Source: SVTX01 sp045538195 (GTDB taxonomy: Bacteria > Bacillota > Clostridia > Oscillospirales > CAG-272). Taken from it: a stretch of 13,219 bases of DNA. The first letter of the stretch is position 1. Every line of letters begins with the position of its first letter. A program made the translations under genes and the position numbers. The DNA lies in the NCBI GenBank assembly GCA_045538195.1, contig JAZSRA010000101.1, positions 1 through 13,219 of the forward strand, read 5' to 3'. The notes beneath the pieces were generated by a model. It saw nothing but the letters and a program-made list of their open reading frames with translations. It did no database searches and had not been told where the DNA came from. This document shows positions 6,216 to 13,060 of the stretch, piece after piece.

Positions 6216-7670
6216 TTATCCAATCTTAAAAGTGGTTCCCGAGCGGTCGTCGATAAGCGTAACGCCCTTGTCGGCAAGATACTGACGGATGCGGTCTGCC
6301 TCGGCAAAGTCTTTGTTCTTCTTCGCCTGCTTTCTCTTTTCAATAAGGTCGAGTATTTCAACGACAAGAGGGTCGCTCATATCGTACTCGGGTGCAGAGC
6401 TTGCCTTTGCCGCTTCCTCGGCAGCCTTTGCCGCTCTCACCTTCTCTGCGGCTTCAAGCATACCGACGCAAAGAACGGTATCAAAATCTGCAAGCGCCGC
6501 CAGCTTGGTCGCGCCGTTAGTCCTTGCCTTCAATACGTCGTAGACGGCAGTGACGGCAAGCGAGGTGTTAAGGTCGTTATCCATAGCCGCCTTGAACTTT
6601 GCTTTAAGCTCCGTGATAGCAGCCTCGTCGACTTCGCCATCCTTGGGGTCAAGCTGCGCGATCTTGGCAATAAGCTTGTTATACGCGATAGTCGCGTTGT
6701 CAAGATTTTCGTAGGAGAAGACCAGCGACTTGCGGTAGTGAGACTGCAAGCAGAAGAAACGGTAGACCAGAGGATCATACCCCTTGCTTTCAAGGAGAGA
6801 AACGGTCAGAAATTCGCCGCTCGACTTACTCATCTTACCCGAATTTGTATTCAGATGATAAACGTGGAACCAGTAATTGCACCACTTATGACCGATATAT
6901 GCCTCGGACTGCGCGATCTCGTTGGTGTGATGGGGGAACTGATTGTCAATTCCGCCGCAGTGTATATCAAGATACTCGCCGAGATATTTCATGGAAATTC
7001 CCGAGCACTCGATGTGCCAGCCGGGATAACCGATGCCCCAAGGGGAATCCCACTTCAGCTCCTGATCGTCAAACTTGGACTTGGTAAACCAAAGCACAAA
7101 ATCCGCCTTGTTCTTCTTATTATCGTCTCCCTCAACGCCCTCTCTGACTCCGACTTCAAGGTCTTCCTCGTTAAAGTCGTTGAACTTGTAGTATTCGTCA
7201 AGCTTGGAGGTATCGAAATAGACGTTTCCGCCCGCCTCGTAAGCATAACCCTTGTCAAGCAGACCTTGAACAAGCTGAATAAACTCCGCAATACATCCCG
7301 TAGCGGGCTGAACGGTGTTAGGAATTTTAATATTCAGCTTCGCGCAATCGGCAAAAAACGCGTCGGTGTAGAACTGCGCGATCTCAAGGACGGTCTTCTT
7401 CTCACGCTTAGCTCCCTTGAGCATCTTGTCCTCTCCCGTGTCTCCGTCGCTGGACAGGTGTCCTACGTCGGTGATATTCATAACGCGGTTGACCTCATAT
7501 CCCGAGTAGGTAAGATATTTTTCAAGAATGTCCTCCATGATGTAGGTGCGGAGGTTTCCTATGTGCGCGAAGTGGTAAACGGTAGGTCCGCAGGTATACA
7601 TGCTGACCTTACCCTCCTCGCGGCTCTTAAATTCTTCTCTTGTTCTTGTAAGTGAGTTATAAAGTATCAT
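6216..7670 (-). CDS. cysS: Cysteinyl-tRNA synthetase
   Basis: This class I synthetase activates cysteine with ATP and charges tRNA-Cys. The 484-residue protein is complete. It has the HIGN form of the HIGH motif at 36-39, KMSKS at 279-283, and the zinc site that selects cysteine thiol: Cys27 (YTCGP), Cys222 (HIECSG), His247 and Glu251 (PHHTNE). An Ala/Glu/Lys-rich linker around 405-428 leads to the C-terminal anticodon-binding part. The ATG at 7668-7670 has a GGAG site about 8 nt upstream. It follows the TIM-barrel gene by 45 nt, too little for a T-box riboswitch, so it seems to be read from the upstream promoter. The gtrA-like gene follows 11 nt later. Confidence 0.97.
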   Translation of the reverse strand: MILYNSLTRTREEFKSREEGKVSMYTCGPTVYHFAHIGNLRTYIMEDILEKYLTYSGYEVNRVMNITDVGHLSSDGDTGEDKMLKGAKREKKTVLEIAQFYTDAFFADCAKLNIKIPNTVQPATGCIAEFIQLVQGLLDKGYAYEAGGNVYFDTSKLDEYYKFNDFNEEDLEVGVREGVEGDDNKKNKADFVLWFTKSKFDDQELKWDSPWGIGYPGWHIECSGISMKYLGEYLDIHCGGIDNQFPHHTNEIAQSEAYIGHKWCNYWFHVYHLNTNSGKMSKSSGEFLTVSLLESKGYDPLVYRFFCLQSHYRKSLVFSYENLDNATIAYNKLIAKIAQLDPKDGEVDEAAITELKAKFKAAMDNDLNTSLAVTAVYDVLKARTNGATKLAALADFDTVLCVGMLEAAEKVRAAKAAEEAAKASSAPEYDMSDPLVVEILDLIEKRKQAKKNKDFAEADRIRQYLADKGVTLIDDRSGTTFKIG

Positions 7671-7715
7671 TATAAGTCTCCAAAATGTGTCTATCTATAT
7701 TTTACGCCAAGGATC

Positions 7716-8585
7716 TTAAATAAGATCCGCCATTGTCAAAAGTCTTTTGGCTCGGCTTACTATCCTTCCGCCAAGCTCATTTCTCGTTGCCTCGTCACCG
7801 GGAAGCGCCCAAGCCGTGACCTCAACATCGAGTATTCCGTCAAAATCGCAACATCGCATACCAAATGCCACGTCCTCCCAATCGACGTTTCCGTCAAAGG
7901 GGAGCAGGTGGACGTCCTTCTGTCCCTTGCCTCCGTTGTCGTGAATATGCAGAACGTCAACTTTGCCCTTTAGTATCTGCATCTGCTCGCTCTGCTTATA
8001 TCCGCTGACGCTTGCGTGGCCTACGTCCCAGCAGATACCGATGCCCAACTTTTCCGCCAGTGCGGAAATATTTAGCGCGCACGATCCGTAAAGGTGGTTG
8101 CCTTCAGCCTCTCTGTCGGATGGCATATTCTCAATACAGAGCTTTACGCCCTTTTTCCTCGAATACTCAACAAGGGGCGACAGAAACGCCATGTTAGCTC
8201 TCACCCAATCGCCGTAGCTGACCCCAGACGAATACCAAGCGATGGGATGGACGACCGCCAAGGGTATTCCCATAAGCGCCGCCATATCTATTCCGCTCGT
8301 AAGCTCGCGACTGTAATTCGCCATAAGACGGGCATCTCTCGGGTCGGGCATATAAAAGGACAGGTGACAGACGGGTATCTTTATATTCTTCTCTCTCGCA
8401 CGCTTCGCCGCCGCGTAAAGCACGGCAGCTTTAGAGTCGTCAAGTCTCGAAAGAGATTCAAATGACATATCAATAGCGCCGATACCGACCTTAGCGAAAT
8501 AATCGACCATAGCGGTATATGAAAATCTGCCACGCGGGTGATCTTCATATATTCTTGACGGCGCGCATATCAAAATGTTGCTCAC
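7716..8585 (-). CDS. Sugar phosphate isomerase/epimerase-like TIM-barrel protein
   Basis: The 289-residue protein belongs to the xylose-isomerase-like/AP-endonuclease-2 TIM-barrel superfamily, which includes sugar epimerases, IolE-type dehydratases and endonuclease IV. It has the expected divalent metal site: Glu152 (CIENMP), Asp187 and His190 (CWDVGHASVSG), His213 (LHIHDN) and Glu255 (LDVEV). The segment 213-235, with HDN, KDVHLLPFDG and VDW, resembles the epimerase group more than the endonuclease group. The substrate cannot be told. The start is a GTG at 8583-8585, well supported by GGGAGG 6 nt upstream; no ATG near it fits better. It is the first gene of the unit that goes on to cysS and the gtrA-like gene. 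No sugar transport or kinase gene is adjacent. Confidence 0.87.
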   Translation of the reverse strand: MSNILICAPSRIYEDHPRGRFSYTAMVDYFAKVGIGAIDMSFESLSRLDDSKAAVLYAAAKRAREKNIKIPVCHLSFYMPDPRDARLMANYSRELTSGIDMAALMGIPLAVVHPIAWYSSGVSYGDWVRANMAFLSPLVEYSRKKGVKLCIENMPSDREAEGNHLYGSCALNISALAEKLGIGICWDVGHASVSGYKQSEQMQILKGKVDVLHIHDNGGKGQKDVHLLPFDGNVDWEDVAFGMRCCDFDGILDVEVTAWALPGDEATRNELGGRIVSRAKRLLTMADLI

Positions 8586-8645
8586 TCTCTGCCTCCCTTC
8601 CTTGCATTACGGCAAAAATCCGTTTACAAACAAATTTGCATTATA

Positions 8646-8674
8646 ATTATAGCAAAGATTTATCTTTTTGTCAA
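8646..8674 (-). promoter_or_regulatory. Consensus promoter for the TIM-barrel/cysS/gtrA-like unit
   Basis: On the minus strand TTGACA (8669-8674) and TATAAT (8646-8651) are both perfect and are separated by 17 nt. The expected transcription start is near 8639, about 54 nt before the GTG start. A second TATAAT directly abuts the -10 box. Confidence 0.88.
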
Positions 8675-8770
8675 TCGCCAAAGCAACTTTCCTGTCATTT
8701 TTATGCCTTTTTTATTAAATTGTCCAAAAAAATTTGGTAAAGAAACGTGTTTTATACCGCATATACCCTA

Positions 8771-8799
8771 TTGACGAAATGATTTTTTTGTTGTATAAT
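8771..8799 (+). promoter_or_regulatory. Promoter of the iron alcohol dehydrogenase gene
   Basis: TTGACG (8771-8776), a 17-nt spacer and TATAAT (8794-8799) give a near-consensus promoter. The expected start is near 8806, leaving a leader of about 47 nt. An imperfect dyad, TTGTTG (8788-8793) and CAGCAA (8805-8810), encloses the -10 box, and CCAAA/TTTGG lies at 8724-8737. Either could be an operator, but neither matches a known consensus well. Confidence 0.85.
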
Positions 8800-8852
8800 A
8801 TAATCAGCAAATTATCTCGCAATGTAAAATCTGCAAGGCGAAAGGACAGATC

Positions 8853-10007
8853 ATGCAAAGCTTTAATCTTCACACATCAATACATTTCGGCGCGGACGCT
8901 CTTTCCCGTCTCGCCACGCTTGAATACAACAAGGCGTTTATTATTGCCGACCCATTCGTGGTCTCAAGCGGTCTTATAAAGCTGGTGACAAAGCACTTGG
9001 ATAATGCCAAGATCGCATACACTATATACTCCGAGGTCGCTCCCGACCCCTCTGTGGAGGCTGTGGGAGCAGGCGTTACCGCGCTTCTCAAGGAAAAGCA
9101 GCCCTGCATCATCACTGTAGGCGGCGGCTCGGCTATCGACCTTACAAAATGCGTTCGTCAGTTCGCAAATAAGATCGAACCCGACTATTTCCCCTATTTT
9201 ATCGCCGTCCCCACCACCAGCGGCACGGGCAGTGAGGTTACCTCCTTTGCCGTCATTACCGATACCGAGAAAAACGTAAAGCACGCTATCGTAGACCAGA
9301 AGCTTCTTCCCGAGGAAGCGATCCTCGACGTGGATATGGTCAAGAGCGTTCCCACAAGCGTCACCGCAGACACGGGAATGGACGTGCTTACCCACGCTAT
9401 CGAGGCTTACGTCAGCACTAACGCGACCTCCTTCTCCGACCTCTATTCCAAGAAGGCGGCTCAGGTCTGCAAGGATTATCTCATTCGTTCCTACAATTAC
9501 GAAATGACCCGCGAAATTCTTCCCAGAGAAAGAATGCACTTCGCATCCAATCTGGCAGGTATGGCGTTCAATGCGGCGTCCTTGGGACTTAACCACGGTA
9601 TGGCGCATCAGCTCGGCGCGCAGTTCCACATTCCTCACGGAAAGGCAAACGCGATCCTTCTCCCTTCCGTTATAAGCTATAACACAGGAATTGAGAGCCA
9701 TACGATGTCCATAGTCAACCCCGCGCCCTGCGTTCACAAGTACGCAAAGCTTGCTCGTTACATCGGCGTCGGAAGCTACAACGACATAGCGTCGGTAAAA
9801 ACTCTCATAAACTACATAGATGAGCTTCGTATTCAGATGCACGTTCCCCGTTGCATCCGCGAGGCGGCACCTAATCTCACAAAGGACGAATATATGTGTA
9901 AGGTAGAGGATATGGCAGATGCGGCGATCAACGACCGTTGCACTCCCACCAATCCCAGAACTCCCAAAAAGCAAGAGGTCATAGATCTCTTTGAAAAGAT
10001 CTTTTAA
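8853..10007 (+). CDS. Iron-containing alcohol dehydrogenase (NAD(P)-dependent, type III)
   Basis: Group III dehydrogenases reduce aldehydes or oxidise alcohols with NAD(P) and a bound Fe2+ or other divalent metal, typically in fermentation. The 384-residue protein has the dinucleotide-binding GGGSAID at 90-96 and PTTSGTGSEVT at 120-130. The metal ligands are Asp177 and His181 (MDVLTHAIEAYVS), His248 (NHGMAH) and His262 (IPHGKAN), with the same 4- and 14-residue spacings as in E. coli FucO. The N-terminus contains ADP in place of the usual TD/D region. It most resembles the free-standing version of the C-terminal domain of AdhE and propanol/ethanol dehydrogenases; the preferred alcohol cannot be told. 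The ATG has AAAGGA at 6 nt. It is a single-gene unit with its own promoter and terminator, divergent from the TIM-barrel gene. Confidence 0.95.
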   Translation: MQSFNLHTSIHFGADALSRLATLEYNKAFIIADPFVVSSGLIKLVTKHLDNAKIAYTIYSEVAPDPSVEAVGAGVTALLKEKQPCIITVGGGSAIDLTKCVRQFANKIEPDYFPYFIAVPTTSGTGSEVTSFAVITDTEKNVKHAIVDQKLLPEEAILDVDMVKSVPTSVTADTGMDVLTHAIEAYVSTNATSFSDLYSKKAAQVCKDYLIRSYNYEMTREILPRERMHFASNLAGMAFNAASLGLNHGMAHQLGAQFHIPHGKANAILLPSVISYNTGIESHTMSIVNPAPCVHKYAKLARYIGVGSYNDIASVKTLINYIDELRIQMHVPRCIREAAPNLTKDEYMCKVEDMADAAINDRCTPTNPRTPKKQEVIDLFEKIF

Positions 10008-10019
10008 TTGAAGATATGC

Positions 10020-10060
10020 AAAGAGAGAAAGCAATCATCAAAAGTCTTTCTCTCTTTTTT
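10020..10060 (+). terminator. Intrinsic terminator of the alcohol dehydrogenase gene
   Basis: Perfect 12-bp arms AAAGAGAGAAAG (10020-10031) and CTTTCTCTCTTT (10046-10057) with a 14-nt loop end in a run of T (10055-10060), 13 nt past the stop codon. Confidence 0.9.
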
Positions 10061-10168
10061 CGTCAAAAAACGGCAAGGTTATTTTTGCATTTTGTTGGTC
10101 TCTGCCCGTATTTTCTCAATATCATATAAAAATTAAGAGAAAACGCTTTATTTTGTTAAAATTTGCTC

Positions 10169-10197
10169 TTGACAACGGGGACGAATTTTCATATAAT
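10169..10197 (+). promoter_or_regulatory. Consensus promoter of the aspartokinase gene
   Basis: TTGACA (10169-10174), a 17-nt spacer and TATAAT (10192-10197) form a perfect housekeeping promoter. The expected start is near 10204, some 70 nt before the aspartokinase ATG. This leader is too short to hold a lysine riboswitch. Confidence 0.9.
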
Positions 10198-10206
10198 ATA
10201 GTATAT

Positions 10207-10229
10207 ATCGTCTCAGGGAGACGATTTTT
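10207..10229 (+). terminator. Terminator-like hairpin at the 5' end of the aspartokinase transcript
   Basis: Arms ATCGTCTC (10207-10214) and GAGACGAT (10218-10225) with a 3-nt loop are followed by T residues to 10229 and further T-rich DNA to 10244. It starts only a few bases after the expected transcription start. It could be an early terminator/attenuator, a pause site, or a 5' stabilising stem. Confidence 0.6.
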
Positions 10230-10273
10230 GAGTTTTGTATTTTTAGTGCCAACAGGCAGAAAGGCAGATAAAT

Positions 10274-11599
10274 ATGAGTTTGAAGGTAGTAAAATTCGGA
10301 GGCTCCTCCCTCGCCGACGCAGAGCATTTTCGCCGCGTTGCCGAGATAGTCAAGGCAGACCCCGACCGCAGATACGTAGTTCCCTCCGCTCCCGGCAAAA
10401 GATTTTCGGGCGACGCAAAGGTTACCGATATGCTCTACAATTTCTTTGAGCTTGTCCGCTCCAGAGCGACCGCCGAGGAGATCGACACCTATTACGACAA
10501 GATAAAGGAAAGATACAACGGCATCATCGCAGATCTGGGTCTTGACTTTGACCTTTCGGGTGAATACGAGTATATCAAGAACGCAGTCCTGCACAATTCG
10601 GGACGCGACTATGCCGCAAGCCGCGGCGAATACCTTAACGGTCTCATCCTCGCAAAATATCTGGGCTTCGATTTTATTGACGCCGAGAACGTGATCTACT
10701 TCCGCGAAAACGGAACCTTTGATGAGGATAAGACCAACGACATTCTTTCCATGGAGCTTAAGGAGCACAAATATGCGGTAATTCCCGGATTTTACGGTAT
10801 TGCCCCCAACGGAACTATTGCTACCTTCTCCCGTGGCGGCTCGGACATAACGGGATCTATCGTGGCTCGCGCCGCTGAAGCCGATCTTTACGAAAACTGG
10901 ACCGACGTTTCGGGATTCCTTATGGCTGACCCCCGAATCATCGACGATCCCAGGCCCATAGATACCATCACATACCGCGAGCTGCGCGAGCTTTCTTACA
11001 TGGGCGCGACGGTGCTTCACGAGGATGCTATCTTCCCCGTCCGCTACGCGGGAATTCCGATCAACATAAGAAACACCAACCGCCCGCAAGATAAGGGTAC
11101 TATGATAGTTTCTCAGGCTTCCAGCTACGACAGTGAACACGTTATCACAGGTCTTGCGGGTAAAAAGGGATTTTCCGTTATCACTATAGAAAAAGATATG
11201 ATGAACGCAGAGGTCGGATTCGGCAGAAAGGTGCTTGAATGTCTTGAGGACAACGAGATCTCCTTTGAGCATCTTCCCTCCGGAATCGACACCATGAGCG
11301 TTATCGTCTCCACCAGGCAGCTTGACGGACACAGAGAAAGAGTTCTTCAGGCGATGACCCGCCGCACCAAGCCGGACAGTATTACTGTAGATGATGGATT
11401 GGCTCTTATTGCGGTCGTTGGCCGCGGTATGGTCAAGGCTAAGGGTACTGCGGCAAGAGTGTTTGCGGCTCTCTCGGGCGCAGGCATCAACATTCGCATG
11501 ATCGATCAGGGTTCTTGCGAGCTTAATATCGTCATTGGAGTCGAAGAACACGACTTTGATGCGGCTCTCAAGGCTATCTACAACGAATTCGTAAAATAA
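10274..11599 (+). CDS. lysC: Aspartokinase
   Basis: Aspartate kinase phosphorylates L-aspartate with ATP, the first step to lysine, threonine, methionine and diaminopimelate. The 441-residue protein is monofunctional: there is no homoserine dehydrogenase domain. The kinase domain carries KFGGSS at 7-12, PSAPGKR at 37-43, SRGGSD at 186-191 and MADPR at 217-221. Two C-terminal ACT domains follow, at roughly 292-362 and 375-441 (NIRMIDQGSCELNIVIGV in the second), which usually bind the feedback amino acid. The ATG has AAAGG 10 nt upstream. The symbol lysC is a family label; which end product inhibits it cannot be read here. The gene has its own promoter and an early hairpin. The GH43-like gene begins 38 nt after it. 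Confidence 0.95.
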   Translation: MSLKVVKFGGSSLADAEHFRRVAEIVKADPDRRYVVPSAPGKRFSGDAKVTDMLYNFFELVRSRATAEEIDTYYDKIKERYNGIIADLGLDFDLSGEYEYIKNAVLHNSGRDYAASRGEYLNGLILAKYLGFDFIDAENVIYFRENGTFDEDKTNDILSMELKEHKYAVIPGFYGIAPNGTIATFSRGGSDITGSIVARAAEADLYENWTDVSGFLMADPRIIDDPRPIDTITYRELRELSYMGATVLHEDAIFPVRYAGIPINIRNTNRPQDKGTMIVSQASSYDSEHVITGLAGKKGFSVITIEKDMMNAEVGFGRKVLECLEDNEISFEHLPSGIDTMSVIVSTRQLDGHRERVLQAMTRRTKPDSITVDDGLALIAVVGRGMVKAKGTAARVFAALSGAGINIRMIDQGSCELNIVIGVEEHDFDAALKAIYNEFVK

Positions 11600-11637
11600 T
11601 TTTGCTTTTTGCATTTAAAAGAAAGGACGACTCAACT

Positions 11638-12687
11638 ATGGAAAAGTACACATCCTTCCGTCCGGGCAAAGTCTGGCTTGACACCGACGGTAACCGCATT
11701 CAGGCTCACGGTGGCAATATCATTTATCACGACGGTAAGTTCTGGTGGTTCGGCGAGAACAAGGAAAAATCCCAATCTGAGTGGGAGATCTGGCACTGGG
11801 GAATAAGGCTTTATTCCTCCGACGATCTCTACAACTGGAAGAGCGAGGGTATTATCGCGGGTCCCGACGAGGACGACCCCACAAGTCCTCTCCACCCTCT
11901 CTCCAAAATGGATCGTCCCCATATGCTCTACAACGAAAAGAACAAAGAGTTCGTTATGTGGATCAAGATAATGGGAAACGACGGCAGAGACCAGTACATG
12001 GTCATTCTCACCGCACCCGACATTCACGGGCCTTTCCAGATCAAGCATGAGGTACACCCCGGCGGCTTCCTTTCGGGCGACTTCGATCTCGTAAAAGATC
12101 CCGATAGTGGTATCGCTTACATTATGTTCGAGCGCGTACATTGCAGTATGATAATTATGCCCCTTACCGAGGATTACACCGACGTTACGGGCGAATACAC
12201 CGAGTTTTTTGAAGGTCGCCGCGTTCCCTTCGTGAGAGAAGCGCCCGCTATCTTCCGCAGAAACAACAAGTGGTATATGTTTACCTCGGGAACGACGGCA
12301 AAGTTCCCCAACCCCACCGAGAGCGCGTCGGCAGATCACCTTACAGGTCCCTGGACAGAACACGGCGAGTCATGTATCGGTGACGTGAAGCGTACCACCT
12401 TTGACAGTCAGGTCGCTTGCGTTATAAAAATTCCCGGCAAGGATTTCTACATTGCCGCCGCAGACCGTTGGCTGCTTGACATCGACCCCAGCTGGCCCAA
12501 CTTTATGGACGTTTTCGACAGCTGGTACGATAAGACCAAAGAACCCTTGCTCCCTCAGGATATGAGAAAGCTTACCGCTAAAAACACGTCCATCGCCGAT
12601 TACGTCTGGCTGCCCGTCAGCTTCGACGAGGACGGAGTCCCCAGACTTCGCTGGTACGACGAATGGCGCTGGGAAGATTTTGTTTAA
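11638..12687 (+). CDS. Glycoside hydrolase family 43-like protein (resembles exo-beta-1,3-galactanase subfamily)
   Basis: The 349-residue protein has the five-bladed propeller pattern of GH43 and looks closest to the galactanase-like branch (subfamily 24 or a neighbour). Blade 1 reads IQAHGGNIIYHDGKFWWFGEN at 21-41 in outline, then DRPHMLYNEKNKEFVMW at 92-108, SGDFDL at 146-151, REAPAIF at 200-206, FDSQV at 255-259 and DRW at 276-278. Glu201 fits the catalytic acid. There is no clear N-terminal Asp base; Gln258 stands where the galactanase branch has its proposed Gln base. No signal peptide is present, so it should act in the cytoplasm on imported oligosaccharides. A TTG start at 11602 was rejected: the ATG at 11638 has AAAGGA at 10 nt. 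It probably shares the aspartokinase transcript. Confidence 0.82.
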   Translation: MEKYTSFRPGKVWLDTDGNRIQAHGGNIIYHDGKFWWFGENKEKSQSEWEIWHWGIRLYSSDDLYNWKSEGIIAGPDEDDPTSPLHPLSKMDRPHMLYNEKNKEFVMWIKIMGNDGRDQYMVILTAPDIHGPFQIKHEVHPGGFLSGDFDLVKDPDSGIAYIMFERVHCSMIIMPLTEDYTDVTGEYTEFFEGRRVPFVREAPAIFRRNNKWYMFTSGTTAKFPNPTESASADHLTGPWTEHGESCIGDVKRTTFDSQVACVIKIPGKDFYIAAADRWLLDIDPSWPNFMDVFDSWYDKTKEPLLPQDMRKLTAKNTSIADYVWLPVSFDEDGVPRLRWYDEWRWEDFV

Positions 12688-12698
12688 GAGATGAGAAT

Positions 12699-12783
12699 GC
12701 AGGGGGGAGAAAACCATTTTTTGCAAAAATAGGTTTTCTCCCCCCTGCACCCCCCTCTTTCCAAAAAAGCTCTAAAAAAGCTT
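12699..12783 (+). repeat. Intergenic hairpin repeat, copy C; possible terminator of the GH43-like gene
   Basis: Perfect 17-bp arms GCAGGGGGGAGAAAACC (12699-12715) and GGTTTTCTCCCCCCTGC (12732-12748) enclose a further T5/A5 pairing, starting 11 nt after the stop. The right arm runs into CTGCACCCCCC and then CTCTTTCCAAAAAAGCTC, which recalls the CCTGCACCCCAC and TTGGAAAAAG parts of copy A and the CCTCCAAAGAACTT of copy D. No T-tract follows directly, so it may end transcription poorly. Family membership is weaker than for A and B. Confidence 0.6.
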
Positions 12784-12842
12784 CGCAGTTTAAGGGTGAA
12801 GCAAAATTTACAGAATTAACAACCAAATAATACAAAAGGGCT

Positions 12843-12939
12843 GGGTCATTTAGATGCAGAAGGCGTGGTTTGGTTCTCGTAGGCGTACGAGGGTACGCCA
12901 GAGAGCCAAAACGCGACTAAAAAGCCACATAAAATGGGG
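12843..12939. repeat. Multi-helix palindromic element of about 95 nt
   Basis: A set of nested helices folds one long hairpin: CATTT with AAATG (12847-12851, 12932-12936), ATG with CAT (12854-12856, 12928-12930), GCG with CGC (12863-12865, 12912-12914), TTTGG with CCAAA (12869-12873, 12906-12910), TTCTC with GAGAG (12874-12878, 12901-12905) and a perfect apical GGCGTAC with GTACGCC (12882-12888, 12893-12899). The left end begins GGGTCATTT; a symmetrical right end would be AAATGACCC, but AAATGGGG is found. There is no coding potential. It could be a MITE-like or REP-like repeat, or a structured small RNA ending at the terminator that abuts it. Confidence 0.65.
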
Positions 12940-12966
12940 AAAACCGCCGATGCGTCGGCGGTTTTC
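12939..12966. terminator. Bidirectional intrinsic terminator between the GH43-like gene and truB
   Basis: Perfect 12-bp arms GAAAACCGCCGA (12939-12950) and TCGGCGGTTTTC (12955-12966) with a TGCG loop give a GC core with an A-run before and T-run after on both strands. That is the shape of a two-way terminator between convergent genes. Confidence 0.8.
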
Positions 12967-12969
12967 GAC

Positions 12970-12993
12970 ATATAGTTAAAAACTATATTTTTT
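12970..12993 (+). terminator. AT-rich hairpin with T-tract
   Basis: Arms ATATAGTT (12970-12977) and AACTATAT (12981-12988) with an AAA loop are followed by five T residues. The stem is weak (almost all A-T), so it would be a minor or backup terminator for plus-strand transcripts. Nothing else is seen between here and 13060. Confidence 0.4.
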
Positions 12994-13060
12994 AACCTAA
13001 TTTTGTCCTTGCTTTTTAAAAGTGGCTTTTGTTCTGCGCTAAACGAAGCAGCCCCTTTAC

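Noticed and set aside
6198..7655. 485-residue plus-strand open frame opposite cysS
   Set aside because: It is fully antisense to cysS, which has all catalytic and zinc motifs. The antisense frame has no recognisable domain and arises from the codon bias of cysS.
7671..7715. T-box upstream of cysS
   Set aside because: The gap to the preceding gene is only 45 nt and no terminator hairpin or T-box sequence is present.
8788..8810. Rex-type redox operator at the alcohol dehydrogenase promoter
   Set aside because: The dyad is imperfect and its spacing (11 nt) is too wide for the usual 18-bp Rex site; kept only as an unassigned dyad.
8964..10034. 356-residue minus-strand open frame opposite the alcohol dehydrogenase
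   Set aside because: Covers the terminator and the dehydrogenase in antisense; no domain is visible.
10198..10273. Lysine riboswitch or T-box upstream of aspartokinase
   Set aside because: The leader is about 70 nt and holds one short hairpin; the L-box needs some 170 nt and the T-box has a long specifier stem, neither of which fits.
10148..11614. 488-residue minus-strand open frame opposite aspartokinase
   Set aside because: Antisense shadow of a well-supported gene, without a plausible ribosome binding site or family motifs; it also crosses the aspartokinase promoter.
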